Source of the DNA: Streptomyces parvus | Lineage (GTDB): Bacteria > Actinomycetota > Actinomycetes > Streptomycetales > Streptomycetaceae | Direction of reading: 5' to 3' | DNA: 64,000 bases | Assembly: GCF_032121415.1 (NCBI RefSeq) | Contig: NZ_CP135078.1 | Coordinates: forward strand, 150,349 to 214,348 | Part shown: positions 17,956 through 26,845 of the stretch, piece by piece | Layout: each line of letters begins with the position of its first letter | Position numbering within the stretch: the stretch's first letter is position 1 | Notes under the pieces: model-generated | Seen by the model: the letters and a program-made list of their open reading frames with translations, nothing else | Databases searched by the model: none | What the model was told of the DNA's origin: nothing | Position numbers and translations under genes: made by a program

Positions 17956-19281
17956 TCACCCGACGGGGCGGGCGACGGCGGGTTCCGGCACCGGGCCGCC
18001 TTCCGGGGCCGGCCTGGCACGGAACAGCCGTCGCTCCCACAGGGTGGCCGGCCAGGCCAGCAGGACCGCGGCCATCACGGCGGCGATGAACCAACCCGAG
18101 GCGCCCCGTTCGTCGGAGTAGGCGGCCAGCAGCGGCCCCGCCCCGCCGAGAAGCGCGGTGGTCGAGGCGTGCGGCAGTCCGATGCCCAGGCCGCGAATCT
18201 GCGGAGGAAAGATTCTGGAGAGCATCTTGGGCAGCACCATGGTGACGCAGCCGAGGAAGATCACTCCGGTGCTGTACGTGAACGCCAGGCTCGCGAAGGA
18301 GTCCTGGACGGTGAGGTAGGCGTACGAGCCCACAGCGGCGAAGACGACGCTGGAGACAATCAGAAACCTGCCCGGTTCCACCCGGTCGGCGAGCAGCCCA
18401 ATGGGTACCTGCAGCAGGATGACAGAGCCGGTCACGCAGACCACCACCCAGAACATCGTCTGCGAGCCGATCAGGCGGTGACCCATCGCCGGGACCGCGG
18501 TCGACCACGTTCCTCCGATGACCCCCAGGCCGGCCACGAACATCACGGCCAGCAGCACCTGACGGCGGTGAGCACCTATCAGCTGGCTCAGTGAGCCGCG
18601 CCGGGCCCGGGGGCGCACCTCGCGGCGGAAGACCTCGGTCTCGGAGAGCCGACGGCGCAGGAACAGCAGGATCACGCCGAAGACACCGCCGAGGAGGAAC
18701 GGCACCCGCCAGCCCCATGCCTCCATCGTCGCCGTGCCCAGCCACACTCCGAGGCCCGCGCCCAGCAGCGAGGCGACGAAGGGGCCCGCCATGGTCGTCA
18801 CGGAGAAGAGGCTGCTGTAGAGGCACCGGCGGTTCTTCGGCGCGATCTCCATCAGGTAGGTGGCCGCCGCTGTCCATTCCCCGCCCGAGGAGACTCCCTG
18901 GGCGAGCCGGGCGAGCAGCAGAAGCAGCGGGGCGATGACCCCGATGTGCTCGTAGGTGGGGACGACGGCGATCAGGGTCGAGCCGCCGGTCATCAATCCG
19001 ATCGCCAGCATCAGGGCGGGCCGGCGGCCGCGCCGGTCGGCGAGGCGGCCCAGCAGGATCCCGCCGATCGGCCGGAACAGCATGCCCGTCCCGAAGACCG
19101 CGAACGCGCCGAGCAAGGAGGTGAACTGGTTGGACGAGGGGAAGAACTGAGCCGCGAAGAGAGGAGCGAAGAGCCCGTAGGCGAGCCAGTCGAACGACTC
19201 CACGAAGTTGCCCACCACTGTCGCCACGACGGAGCGCCGGTGCGACTGACCTGACTGCACCGATCCATTGACAGCGGGCAT
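17956..19281 (-). CDS. MFS transporter of the MHS (metabolite:H+ symporter) type
   Basis: A 441-aa protein with twelve predicted membrane helices. It shows the family hallmarks: VGNFVESFDWLAYGLFAPLF at the N-terminus, the loop GRLADRRGRRPALM and ARLAQGVSSGGEWTAA. Members carry organic acids, proline or sugars, and some act as exporters. I start it at the ATG at 19281, preceded by GGAGG; in-frame upstream codons lie over the promoter of the divergent gene. It is 67 bases from the condensation gene in one operon. Whether it imports a precursor or exports the product is not evident. Confidence 0.85.
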   Translation of the reverse strand: MPAVNGSVQSGQSHRRSVVATVVGNFVESFDWLAYGLFAPLFAAQFFPSSNQFTSLLGAFAVFGTGMLFRPIGGILLGRLADRRGRRPALMLAIGLMTGGSTLIAVVPTYEHIGVIAPLLLLLARLAQGVSSGGEWTAAATYLMEIAPKNRRCLYSSLFSVTTMAGPFVASLLGAGLGVWLGTATMEAWGWRVPFLLGGVFGVILLFLRRRLSETEVFRREVRPRARRGSLSQLIGAHRRQVLLAVMFVAGLGVIGGTWSTAVPAMGHRLIGSQTMFWVVVCVTGSVILLQVPIGLLADRVEPGRFLIVSSVVFAAVGSYAYLTVQDSFASLAFTYSTGVIFLGCVTMVLPKMLSRIFPPQIRGLGIGLPHASTTALLGGAGPLLAAYSDERGASGWFIAAVMAAVLLAWPATLWERRLFRARPAPEGGPVPEPAVARPVG

Positions 19282-19507
19282 CGAGCCTCCGTGCGTAAAC
19301 GTGTGCGAAGTCCTTGACACCGCAGATAGTCGCACCGGGTCGCGGGCCTCAGCTTCTTCCAGAATGCGCGACTTGTTCTGGCCGTGAAGCGACTGGCGTG
19401 GGGCGCAACGCAGGAGATGCCCGATGACCGGGCCGCCTGCCAGCGTCGGGCTCGGGCAGGGCTGCGGGCCGTGCCGAAACCGCCATCCAACGGACGGGAA
19501 CCGAGAT

Positions 19508-19930
19508 ATGACCAGCACCGACTCGACCACCTCCGCTCCCAACGCCGCCCTGGCCGCGGTAGCCGCTCTGCCCGCGCGCATCGTCGCCGCGTGGGCCGAC
19601 CACGACGCCGACCGGTTCGCCGACGTCTTCGCCGAGGACGGGACGATGATCCTCCCCGGCCTCTACCGCAAGGGCCGCGAGAACATCCGCACCCACATGG
19701 CGGCCGCGTTCGCGGGCCCCTACAAGGGCACGCGTGTCATCGGCAGCCCCATCGACGCGCGCCTGCTCGGCGACGGGGTCGCCCTGCTGATCACCGAGGG
19801 CGGCATCCTGGCCCCGGGGGAGACCGAGGCGAGCGGCGACGGCGCCGTCCGGGCTTCCTGGCTGGCCGTCGAACAGGACGGGCAGTGGCGTCTGGCCGCT
19901 TACCAGAACAGCCCCCGCGGCAACGCCTGA
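19508..19930 (+). CDS. sgcJ: SgcJ/SnoaL-fold protein
   Basis: A 140-aa protein of the NTF2-like fold matching the SgcJ/EcaC group. The core pattern is [20 protein letters not shown], then the GREN-I-RTHM helix, and a terminal strand pair ending at [11 protein letters not shown]. SgcJ homologues occur in most enediyne clusters and, in C-1027, act with the polyketide synthase to influence early products and titre. Its presence here argues that the core PKS genes are nearby though outside the window. It is divergent from the MHS transporter across a 226-bp region. Confidence 0.85.
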   Translation: MTSTDSTTSAPNAALAAVAALPARIVAAWADHDADRFADVFAEDGTMILPGLYRKGRENIRTHMAAAFAGPYKGTRVIGSPIDARLLGDGVALLITEGGILAPGETEASGDGAVRASWLAVEQDGQWRLAAYQNSPRGNA

Positions 19931-20021
19931 CCGGACCACCGTCCCTTTTCGCGACACGAAGCACTGAGCATTCCTGAAGATGCGAAACACACCTGAGGGC
20001 ACGACAATGTCCGGAAGGTCT

Positions 20022-20052
20022 GGGCACGCCGCCGTGCAGCGGCGGCGTGCCC
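20022..20052 (+). terminator. hairpin terminator
   Basis: A 13-bp perfect stem (20022-20034 with 20040-20052) and five-base loop, about 90 bases after the SgcJ-like gene and before the hydrolase gene. There is no T-run, as usual in Streptomyces. Confidence 0.6.
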
Positions 20053-20149
20053 TCCGGACCCCTCAATTCCGGCAGGACCGATTACTTTTCCGCCGGACGC
20101 CGGTCTGCACTGTCGGCAGCACGCCCCACAATGTGATCTGAGGGAAGCT

Positions 20150-20986
20150 ATGTCTTCAACCCGTGAGAAAGCAGCCAAGGTGGAATCAACGACGGTATCG
20201 GCCGACGGCACCACGATCGCCTTCGACAAGTCGGGCGAGGGGCCGGCGGTGATCCTGGTGGCCTCCGCCTTGGCCGACCGCTCCGACGCAAAGAGGCTCG
20301 CCGGTCTCCTCGCCGAGCACTTCACGGTCGTCAACTACGACCGCCGGGGCCGCGGGGCCAGCAGCGACGGCTCGGCGTACGCGGTCGAGCGCGAGATCGA
20401 GGACATCGCGGCACTGATCGACCACGTCGGCGGTTCGGCCTCCCTGTTCGGCAGCTCGTCCGGCGCGGTGCTCGCCCTGCGAGCCGCCGCCGCCGGCCTC
20501 AAGGTGAACAAGCTCGCGGTCTACGAGCCGCCGTTCTCCGTCACCTCGGACGGCTTCGGCCCGCCCGCCGGCTTCGGCAGTCAGATCGACACCCTTCTGG
20601 CGGAGGACCGACGCAGCGACGCGGTCAAGGCCTTCATGGTCAAGGCGCAGGGCATGCCCTCCTTCATGGTCGGCGCCATGCGCCTGATGCCCGGTGTCTG
20701 GTCCAATCTCAAGGGTCTGGCCAACACACTTCCCTACGACATCGCGGTGATGGGCGACACCCAGCAGGGCAAGCCGCTCCCCGCCGAGCCGTGGTCGGCG
20801 GCGTCGGCCCCGACCCTGGTGCTGACCGGTTCCAAGAGCCCCGACGGATTCCAGCGTGCCGCGAAGGAACTCACCGGGGTACTCCCCGATGCGAGCCACC
20901 GCACCCTGAACGGGCTCAACCACGGCGCCGTCGCCATGGCGCCCAAGAAGCTCGCCCCCGAGCTCATCGAGTTCCTGCGCGGCTGA
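20150..20986 (+). CDS. alpha/beta hydrolase
   Basis: A 278-aa single-domain alpha/beta hydrolase. The nucleophile elbow is GSSSG at about residues 102-106 (LFGSSSGAVLAL), the YDRRGRGASS loop is the usual segment before it, and an acid and histidine can be seen near LTGSKSPDG and LNGLNHGAV. AGGGAAG precedes the ATG. It has its own upstream terminator and a strong shared terminator downstream, so it is probably transcribed alone. Family members include esterases and lactonases; no substrate can be assigned. Confidence 0.8.
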   Translation: MSSTREKAAKVESTTVSADGTTIAFDKSGEGPAVILVASALADRSDAKRLAGLLAEHFTVVNYDRRGRGASSDGSAYAVEREIEDIAALIDHVGGSASLFGSSSGAVLALRAAAAGLKVNKLAVYEPPFSVTSDGFGPPAGFGSQIDTLLAEDRRSDAVKAFMVKAQGMPSFMVGAMRLMPGVWSNLKGLANTLPYDIAVMGDTQQGKPLPAEPWSAASAPTLVLTGSKSPDGFQRAAKELTGVLPDASHRTLNGLNHGAVAMAPKKLAPELIEFLRG

Positions 20987-20994
20987 GCCTGCTC

Positions 20995-21049
20995 TCCCTA
21001 CGTACTGCGGCCCCCGGACATCGCGTCCGGGGGCCGCAGTACGTAGGGA
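20995..21049. terminator. bidirectional terminator, 25-bp perfect stem
   Basis: A perfect 25-bp stem with a five-base loop lies between the convergent hydrolase and phenol-hydroxylase genes, four bases from the latter's stop. Confidence 0.9.
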
Positions 21050-21052
21050 AAG

Positions 21053-22636
21053 CTACCGCCCTCCGAGAAGGTCGCGGGAGGCGGAACGCATCTCCTGAAA
21101 CGACTCCAGGTCGGGAGCGGTCCAACCGTCCAGGTCGTACTCATCCATGCAAGCCTGGGCGAAGTCCTTGTAGGAGTCCAGTCTGCCGCTCGCCGTCTGC
21201 GACAGCAGCAATTCGATCCGGGTGTTCTCGTGGTTTCCGGAGTAGTTCCGCTCGTAGAGTTCGTGCCGGCCGCCGAAGTCGGATCCCACCGCGTCCCACA
21301 GCAGCTTCATCACCTTGACTCGCTCGACGGCGCCGGCGCCGTTGCTGCCCCGGAGATACTTCTCCAAGTAGGGGCCGGTCTCGGGGTTGCGGAAGTCCTC
21401 CGTGGAGGAGTTGACGTACATCAGCCCGCTGGCCACGTCCTGCTGGATGATCTCCAGAACCCGCGGGTAGCCGATCTGCATGAACCAGCGGTAGGCCATG
21501 CCCGCCTGGGGGTTGGGCAGGAGCGTGCCGTTCTTCCAGGGGACGGGGTTGCGGGCCGCCGCGTCCGACAGCGACCAGAAGAGGTTGCGCCAGGCCAGGA
21601 CCTCTCCCAGGCGGGTCTGCACGCCGCGGAAGTCCTTCGCCCCGGTGATATCCAGCGCCTTGGCCAGCAGCCCGGCGATGAACTCCAGCTTCACGGCGAG
21701 CCGGGTGCATCCGTGGAAGGTGGCGCGCTCGATCATCCCGGACTGCCCGGCGAGGAGGTGCACCTTGCCCAGGTTGCCGTAGACGAACACGTTCTCCCAG
21801 GGGATCAGCACCTGGTCGAGCACGAGGATGGCATCGTTCTCGTCCAGCCGTGAGGACAGCGGATTGTCGAACGGGCTGCCCGTCGTCGCCGCGCCCGCGG
21901 AGTAGGAGGGACGGCAGATCACCTTGAGGCCGTCCGCGTCCATCGGCACGGTGGCCACCAGGGCGAACTTCCGGTCCTTGATGGGGAGCCCCCAGTGCGA
22001 GATGAACGCCGCGTGCGTGAGGGCCGATCCGGTCGCGACGACCTTGGCCCCGCTCACCACCAGGCCCGCGTCGGTCTCCCGCTCGACGTGGATGAAGACG
22101 TCGCCCACCTCGTCGGCCGGCAGTGACCGGTCCACCGGCGGGTGAAGGAAGGCGTGGTTCCAGTACAGCACCTTCTCCTGCGACTCCCGGTACCAGCGCC
22201 GGGCGTTGTCCGCGAAGGGCTCGTAGAAGTCGGCGTTGGCCCCCAGCGTGCCGAGGAACGATGCCTTGTAGTCGGGGCTGCGCCCCATCCAGCCATAACT
22301 CTTGCGTGCCCAGGAGGCTATGGCAGCCTGGTCCTTGACCAGGTCGTCGACGCTGCGCGGTGCGGTGAAGAAGCGGTGGGTGAACCCGTCACCGGCGTCG
22401 GTGCGCGCCGTCAGGACCGCCTTCTGGTCGGGGTCGTGAAGGCTGTCGTACAGCCGGGCCGTCATCCGGGCCGGGTTGTGGAACGCGGGATGCGCGGTGA
22501 CGTCCTTGACGCGGCTGCCGTCGAGGTACACCTCCCGCGCGTCCCGCAGACTCTCCAGGTACTCCTCGCCGGTCAGCGGCCGGGTACCGGGACTCTCCTC
22601 GGCCGGGCTCGCCTCGCGCTCTGCACCGTGGGACAC
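21053..22636 (-). CDS. sgcC: FAD-dependent phenol hydroxylase (HpaB family) of the beta-tyrosine branch
   Basis: A 527-aa protein of the 4-hydroxyphenylacetate 3-monooxygenase family. Recognisable stretches are [20 protein letters not shown] at the N-terminus and [20 protein letters not shown] in the core, with the family's C-terminal helical part ([20 protein letters not shown]). It needs reduced FAD from a separate flavin reductase that is not encoded here. In C-1027, SgcC hydroxylates carrier-bound 3-chloro-beta-tyrosine to the catechol. It is the last gene of a seven-gene leftward operon that begins at 29620. Confidence 0.9.
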   Translation of the reverse strand: MSHGAEREASPAEESPGTRPLTGEEYLESLRDAREVYLDGSRVKDVTAHPAFHNPARMTARLYDSLHDPDQKAVLTARTDAGDGFTHRFFTAPRSVDDLVKDQAAIASWARKSYGWMGRSPDYKASFLGTLGANADFYEPFADNARRWYRESQEKVLYWNHAFLHPPVDRSLPADEVGDVFIHVERETDAGLVVSGAKVVATGSALTHAAFISHWGLPIKDRKFALVATVPMDADGLKVICRPSYSAGAATTGSPFDNPLSSRLDENDAILVLDQVLIPWENVFVYGNLGKVHLLAGQSGMIERATFHGCTRLAVKLEFIAGLLAKALDITGAKDFRGVQTRLGEVLAWRNLFWSLSDAAARNPVPWKNGTLLPNPQAGMAYRWFMQIGYPRVLEIIQQDVASGLMYVNSSTEDFRNPETGPYLEKYLRGSNGAGAVERVKVMKLLWDAVGSDFGGRHELYERNYSGNHENTRIELLLSQTASGRLDSYKDFAQACMDEYDLDGWTAPDLESFQEMRSASRDLLGGR

Positions 22637-22677
22637 CGGTCTCCCTTTCGTCTGACCCGGCGGACCGGGGGGTGGGT

Positions 22678-22887
22678 TCAGGCCACGAGACTGTCGTCGT
22701 GCCCCCGGTAGTAGTCGAACTCCACAGCCTGTCCGTCCAGGGCGATGCGAAGTTCCGCACGGGCTGCCCTGACCGCGGCGAGCACGGCCGGGACCGTGCA
22801 GCTCCGCTCCAGCAGGCCCAGGCTCCGGTAGTTCTCCAGGAGCTGCTCCACCTGCTCAGGCTTGAGGGGCGAGTTCGCGCTCGTCAT
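22678..22887 (-). CDS. small protein between CoA ligase and hydroxylase
   Basis: A 69-aa protein with GGAAGG before its ATG. The start lies 32 bases inside the end of the CoA ligase gene, indicating translational coupling. The first half is helical ([20 protein letters not shown]) and the second has a helix and a possible strand ([20 protein letters not shown]). I do not recognise the family. Position suggests a helper of the CoA ligase or of the hydroxylase. Confidence 0.55.
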   Translation of the reverse strand: MTSANSPLKPEQVEQLLENYRSLGLLERSCTVPAVLAAVRAARAELRIALDGQAVEFDYYRGHDDSLVA

Positions 22888-24166
22888 GAAGTCGTGCCGC
22901 CTTCCACTTCGATCGGGGGAGGCTGCCCGCAGGGGTCAGCTCCACCTGGGGCCGTATGCCTATCTCGCGCTTGAACTCCTCGGTGATGCGGCCGCACAGT
23001 CTCTCGGCTGCCTCGCCCGAGATGTCTCCCGCCTCGACTTTGACGTGGATCGTGTCGAGTCCGCGGACGGTCCTGATGGACGAGTGGAACTCGTTCACCT
23101 CGTCGAAGCCGCGCAGCACGTCCTCGATCATCACCGGGGTGATCGAGACCCCGCGTATCTTGCGCATGTCGTCCACGCGCCGCAGGATGCCACCGTCGTA
23201 GAAATCCCACGTCCGGCCGCAGCCGCACTCGGTGTAGGGCCGCTTGATCACGACGTCCTCGGTCCAGTGCCGGAAGAGCTGCATCCCCTCACGGTTCAGC
23301 CCGGTGGTGACTCGGACGCCTTCCTCGCCGTAGCCGACGGGCTGCTCCGTCACCGGGTCGAGCACCTCCTCGATGCATGAAGGCTCGATGATGTGGCAGG
23401 CCTCGCGCCGGGCGGTGCACTCGAACATGAACACCCCCCCGAACTCGGTGGTGCCCGCGGCGTTGAAGACCCGGGCGCCGAAAGCCTCCTCGATGGTGCG
23501 GGTGGTGAACGCTGAGCGCGGCTCCGCCCCGGCCAGGATGATCTGGACGTTCGCCTCGCGGGCGAGGTCGATGCCCATCTCGCTGGCCGTCTCGATCAGC
23601 CGCATCGCATAGCTCGGTGTGAGGCCGAGCACCTCGATCTGGTAGTCGACCAGCAGCCGTACCCGGGAGCGGGAGTCGAGACCGCCGGCCGGGATGACCG
23701 TGGCGCCCATGCGCTCGAGGCCGTAGTGCATGCCCCAGAAACCGGCGAACAGCCCGTAGCCGAACGCCACCAGGCCCTTGTGGTGCGGGCGCACGCCCAT
23801 GCTGTGCAGCGCCGTGCAGAACGTGTCCACACACCAGGCCCAGTCGCGTTCGGTGTCGAACGTCCGGATGGGGGGGTTGCCGCTGGTGCCGCTGGTCTGG
23901 TGGTGGCGCACTCCGAGCGCCGGATCCAGTGAGGGCCAGGTGCCGTAAGGGGGGGACGTGGCTTCCGCGGCAAGGAGATCGGCCTTGCGCAGGAGGGGCA
24001 CCCGCGCCGCGTAGTCCTCCATGGAGGTGATGTGCTCGGGGAGGCGTTCTCGCCAGAAGGGGGAGAGCCTTCTGGCGTGATCCATGGCGGCCTGGAGCCT
24101 GCGCCACTTCCACTGTTCTAGTTCCTGGCGGGGCATGGTCTCCGCCGTGCTGTTCCAGTACTCCAC
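22856..24166 (-). CDS. phenylacetate-CoA ligase-like adenylate-forming enzyme
   Basis: A 436-aa enzyme of the PaaK type. It has HHQTSGTSGNPPIRTF (phosphate-binding loop), NAAGTTEFGG, a cysteine-rich CGCGRTWDF element and the hinge segment DDMRKIRGVSITPVMIEDVL. I use the GTG at 24166, since family members start with the same EYWN-xxx-E-MPR pattern; an ATG six codons upstream is an alternative. It would activate an aryl acid as the adenylate and then the CoA thioester, and may serve the benzoxazolinate branch. A second, longer ligase of this family is at 32558, so the two must split the work or act on different acids. Confidence 0.8.
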   Translation of the reverse strand: MEYWNSTAETMPRQELEQWKWRRLQAAMDHARRLSPFWRERLPEHITSMEDYAARVPLLRKADLLAAEATSPPYGTWPSLDPALGVRHHQTSGTSGNPPIRTFDTERDWAWCVDTFCTALHSMGVRPHHKGLVAFGYGLFAGFWGMHYGLERMGATVIPAGGLDSRSRVRLLVDYQIEVLGLTPSYAMRLIETASEMGIDLAREANVQIILAGAEPRSAFTTRTIEEAFGARVFNAAGTTEFGGVFMFECTARREACHIIEPSCIEEVLDPVTEQPVGYGEEGVRVTTGLNREGMQLFRHWTEDVVIKRPYTECGCGRTWDFYDGGILRRVDDMRKIRGVSITPVMIEDVLRGFDEVNEFHSSIRTVRGLDTIHVKVEAGDISGEAAERLCGRITEEFKREIGIRPQVELTPAGSLPRSKWKAARLHDERELAPQA

Positions 24167-24248
24167 TACGCCTCCGTTGCCGTGCATGTGCACCCCGGAA
24201 GGTGATCCTCATACCTCGACGGCGGCTGTTGCATCTCCGGAAGTGCGC

Positions 24249-25802
24249 TCATGTGGCCGGTTGGGCGTCGTTCTCGGCCGACTCCTCGCCGTGCCCGTGG
24301 TCCATCGCGGAGATGTCCCGCAGCCGGGTGCCGATGAGGACGGCCAGCGCGAGGGAGAAGACGGCGCAGACGGCTGCGACGGACTGCACGCCGCTGGTGA
24401 AGGCCGTGCGCGCGGAGTCCAGCAGGGCGTCGGCGCTGTCCGGTGCGAGCTGTCCGGCCGCGTGCAGGGCCCCGGCGATGCTCTCCTGCGCGGCGGGCCC
24501 GGCCTCGTCCGGCACCTCGACCCGGGCGCTGTAGACGACGGTGCCCAGACTGCCCAGGCCCGCGATGCCGAGCGCGACTCCGAACTCGCCGCCGGTGGCG
24601 GACAGAGACGAGGCGGCGCCCGCCTTCTCCGGAGGAGCGGCTCCCATGATCGCGTCCGTGGTGATCGGCCCCACCGGGGAGGCGCCGAAGTAGATCAGGG
24701 TGGTGGCCGTGATGAGGAGGACGGTGTCGTCGCTGTCGACCTGGGTGATCAGGAGCTGCCCGACGGCCGCGATCAGCAGGCCGCCCAGCAGCACCCGGGA
24801 AGGGGGCATCCGCTGGGACAGCAGGTTCGACAGCTGCACGCCCACGAGGAGCACGCAGGCGGGGATCAGCAGCCACAGCCCGGCCGCCAGCGGGGAGTGA
24901 CCGGCGATCGTCTGGAGGTACAGGGCGACCATGAGCCCGGTTCCGCCCATGATGACGGCGTTGACCAGACTGACCGTCAGCCCCGCACGCAGGGTGCGGT
25001 CGGCGAAGAGGCCGAGGTCCAGCATGGGGTCGGCCAGCCGCCGCTGGCGCTGGACGAACAGCGCGCCGAAGATCACGCCGAGCACCACCGCGCCGGCTGC
25101 GAGCGGTTCCCACCCGCTCCGGGCGAGCTCCTTCAGACCGTAGATCACCGGCAGCACGGTCGCGAGGGAGAGCACCGCGCTCAGCAGGTCCAGCCGTCCG
25201 GCGTCCGGGTCGCGGGACTCGGTCAGCAGCACGGGGCCGGTGACCACCACCAGCAGCATTACCGGCACGGCGATGAGGAACACCGATCCCCACCAGAAGG
25301 CGGCAAGGACCAGGCCGCCGACCGCGGGCCCGATGGCGACCCCGGCCATCATCGCGCTCGCCCACATGGCGATGGCGGTGCCCCGCTCCTTGGGGTCCTG
25401 GAACATGTTGCTGATGAGCGCGAGCGTCGAGGGCATCACCGTGGCCCCGGCGACGCCGAGCACGGCGCGGCTGACGACGAGCATCGCCGCGCTGTCGGAG
25501 AACGCGGCGACGGCGGACACGACCGCGAACACGGTCGCACCGGCGAGCAGCAGCCTGCGGCGGCCGATCCGGTCGCCGAGGGTGCCCATGGTCACCAGGA
25601 AACCGGCGATCGCGAATCCGTAGACGTCGGTGATCCACAGCTGTTGCGTACTGCTCGCGCCGAGGTCCTCGCTCAATTGCGGCAAGGCCAGCATGAGGAC
25701 GTTGATGTCCAGCATCAACAGCATCGTGGGCAGGGAGAGGACGGCGAGAGCGATCCACTCCCGCCGTCCGGCGCGGGGTGTCGGCTCCTTGACGGCTGTC
25801 AC
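24249..25802 (-). CDS. sgcB: EmrB/QacA-type MFS drug exporter
   Basis: A 517-aa transporter with fourteen predicted membrane helices and the DHA2 pattern: LDINVLMLALPQLSEDLGAS in helix 1, GTLGDRIGRRRLLLAG in the loop after helix 2, and motif-C-like VLGVAGATVMPSTLALI. The GTG at 25802 has AGGAAAGGAG upstream. It follows the 4,6-dehydratase gene by 44 bases, the same pairing as the sgcA-sgcB locus of C-1027, where it is held to export the antibiotic. Efflux of the chromophore or complex is the likely role. Confidence 0.88.
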   Translation of the reverse strand: MTAVKEPTPRAGRREWIALAVLSLPTMLLMLDINVLMLALPQLSEDLGASSTQQLWITDVYGFAIAGFLVTMGTLGDRIGRRRLLLAGATVFAVVSAVAAFSDSAAMLVVSRAVLGVAGATVMPSTLALISNMFQDPKERGTAIAMWASAMMAGVAIGPAVGGLVLAAFWWGSVFLIAVPVMLLVVVTGPVLLTESRDPDAGRLDLLSAVLSLATVLPVIYGLKELARSGWEPLAAGAVVLGVIFGALFVQRQRRLADPMLDLGLFADRTLRAGLTVSLVNAVIMGGTGLMVALYLQTIAGHSPLAAGLWLLIPACVLLVGVQLSNLLSQRMPPSRVLLGGLLIAAVGQLLITQVDSDDTVLLITATTLIYFGASPVGPITTDAIMGAAPPEKAGAASSLSATGGEFGVALGIAGLGSLGTVVYSARVEVPDEAGPAAQESIAGALHAAGQLAPDSADALLDSARTAFTSGVQSVAAVCAVFSLALAVLIGTRLRDISAMDHGHGEESAENDAQPAT

Positions 25803-25846
25803 GGAGGTGGCTCCTTTCCTGGGGGTGTGCCGAGCGGTGAGTGCCG

Positions 25847-26845
25847 TCAGCCGACGGCGTCCAGGAGGCCGGCCGCATCCTTCAGCGGCTGCCACCACGA
25901 GCGGTTCTCGTGGTACCACTTCACCGTCGCGGCCAAGCCGTCCTCGAAGGCGACCAGGGGCTCGTAGCCCAGCTCCTGTTGGATCTTGGTGATGTCGAGC
26001 GAGTAGCGGCGGTCGTGCCCCTGCCGGTCGGCCACCCGGTCCACGCAGGACCAGCCGGCGCCGCACGCCGTGAGCAGCAGGCCGGTGAGCTCCTCGTTGG
26101 AGAGTTCCGTGCCGCCCCCGATGTGGTAGACCTCTCCGGCCCGCCCTGAGTTCATGACCATCTGGATCGCCCGGCAGTGGTCGGACACGTGCAGCCAGTC
26201 CCGGCGGTGGGCGCCGTCCCCGTACAGGGGCACCCGCATGCCGTCGAGGATGTTGGTGACGAAGAGCGGGATCACCTTCTCGGGGTACTGGAAGGGACCG
26301 TAGTTGTTGGTGCACCGGGTGACGACGACGTCCAGGCCCCGGGTGCGGTGCCAGGCCAGCGCCATCAGGTCCGAGCCCGCCTTCGACGCCGCATAGGGGA
26401 CATTGGGGGCGAGCGGGGTGTCCTCGGTCCAGGAACCGGAGGCGATCGAACCGTAGACCTCGTCGGTCGACACGTGGACGAACCGGCCGACCCCGTGCCG
26501 CAGAGCCGCCTCCAGCAGCGTCTGGGTGCCGAGCACGTTGGTCGTGACGAACCGGGTGGCGGTGTCGATCGAACGGTCCACGTGCGACTCCGCCGCGAAA
26601 TGAACGATGACGTCGTGGCCGGCCACCACCTCGTCGACCACGCGCGGGTCGACCGTGTCGCCCTGGACGAAGGTGTACCGCGGATGGGCCGCGACGGGGG
26701 TGAGGTTGGCCGGGTTGCCGGAGTACGTCAGCTTGTCCAGGACTGTCACCCGGGCGTCCTCGGAACCCGGCAGCTCGCCCCGCAAGGTGGCACGTACGAA
26801 CTGCGAGCCGATGAAACCGGCCCCGCCCGTCACCAGTATCCTCAT
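25847..26845 (-). CDS. sgcA: NDP-glucose 4,6-dehydratase
   Basis: A 332-aa extended SDR. The NAD-binding GGAGFIGS is at residues 7-14, HFAAESHVDRSID gives the family signature, the catalytic threonine lies in STDEVYG and the YxxxK pair is YAASK. This enzyme commits NDP-glucose to 4-keto-6-deoxy sugars, here the precursor of the dimethylamino sugar of the chromophore. Its ATG overlaps the stop of the glycosyltransferase gene (ATGA), so the two are translationally coupled. Confidence 0.93.
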   Translation of the reverse strand: MRILVTGGAGFIGSQFVRATLRGELPGSEDARVTVLDKLTYSGNPANLTPVAAHPRYTFVQGDTVDPRVVDEVVAGHDVIVHFAAESHVDRSIDTATRFVTTNVLGTQTLLEAALRHGVGRFVHVSTDEVYGSIASGSWTEDTPLAPNVPYAASKAGSDLMALAWHRTRGLDVVVTRCTNNYGPFQYPEKVIPLFVTNILDGMRVPLYGDGAHRRDWLHVSDHCRAIQMVMNSGRAGEVYHIGGGTELSNEELTGLLLTACGAGWSCVDRVADRQGHDRRYSLDITKIQQELGYEPLVAFEDGLAATVKWYHENRSWWQPLKDAAGLLDAVG

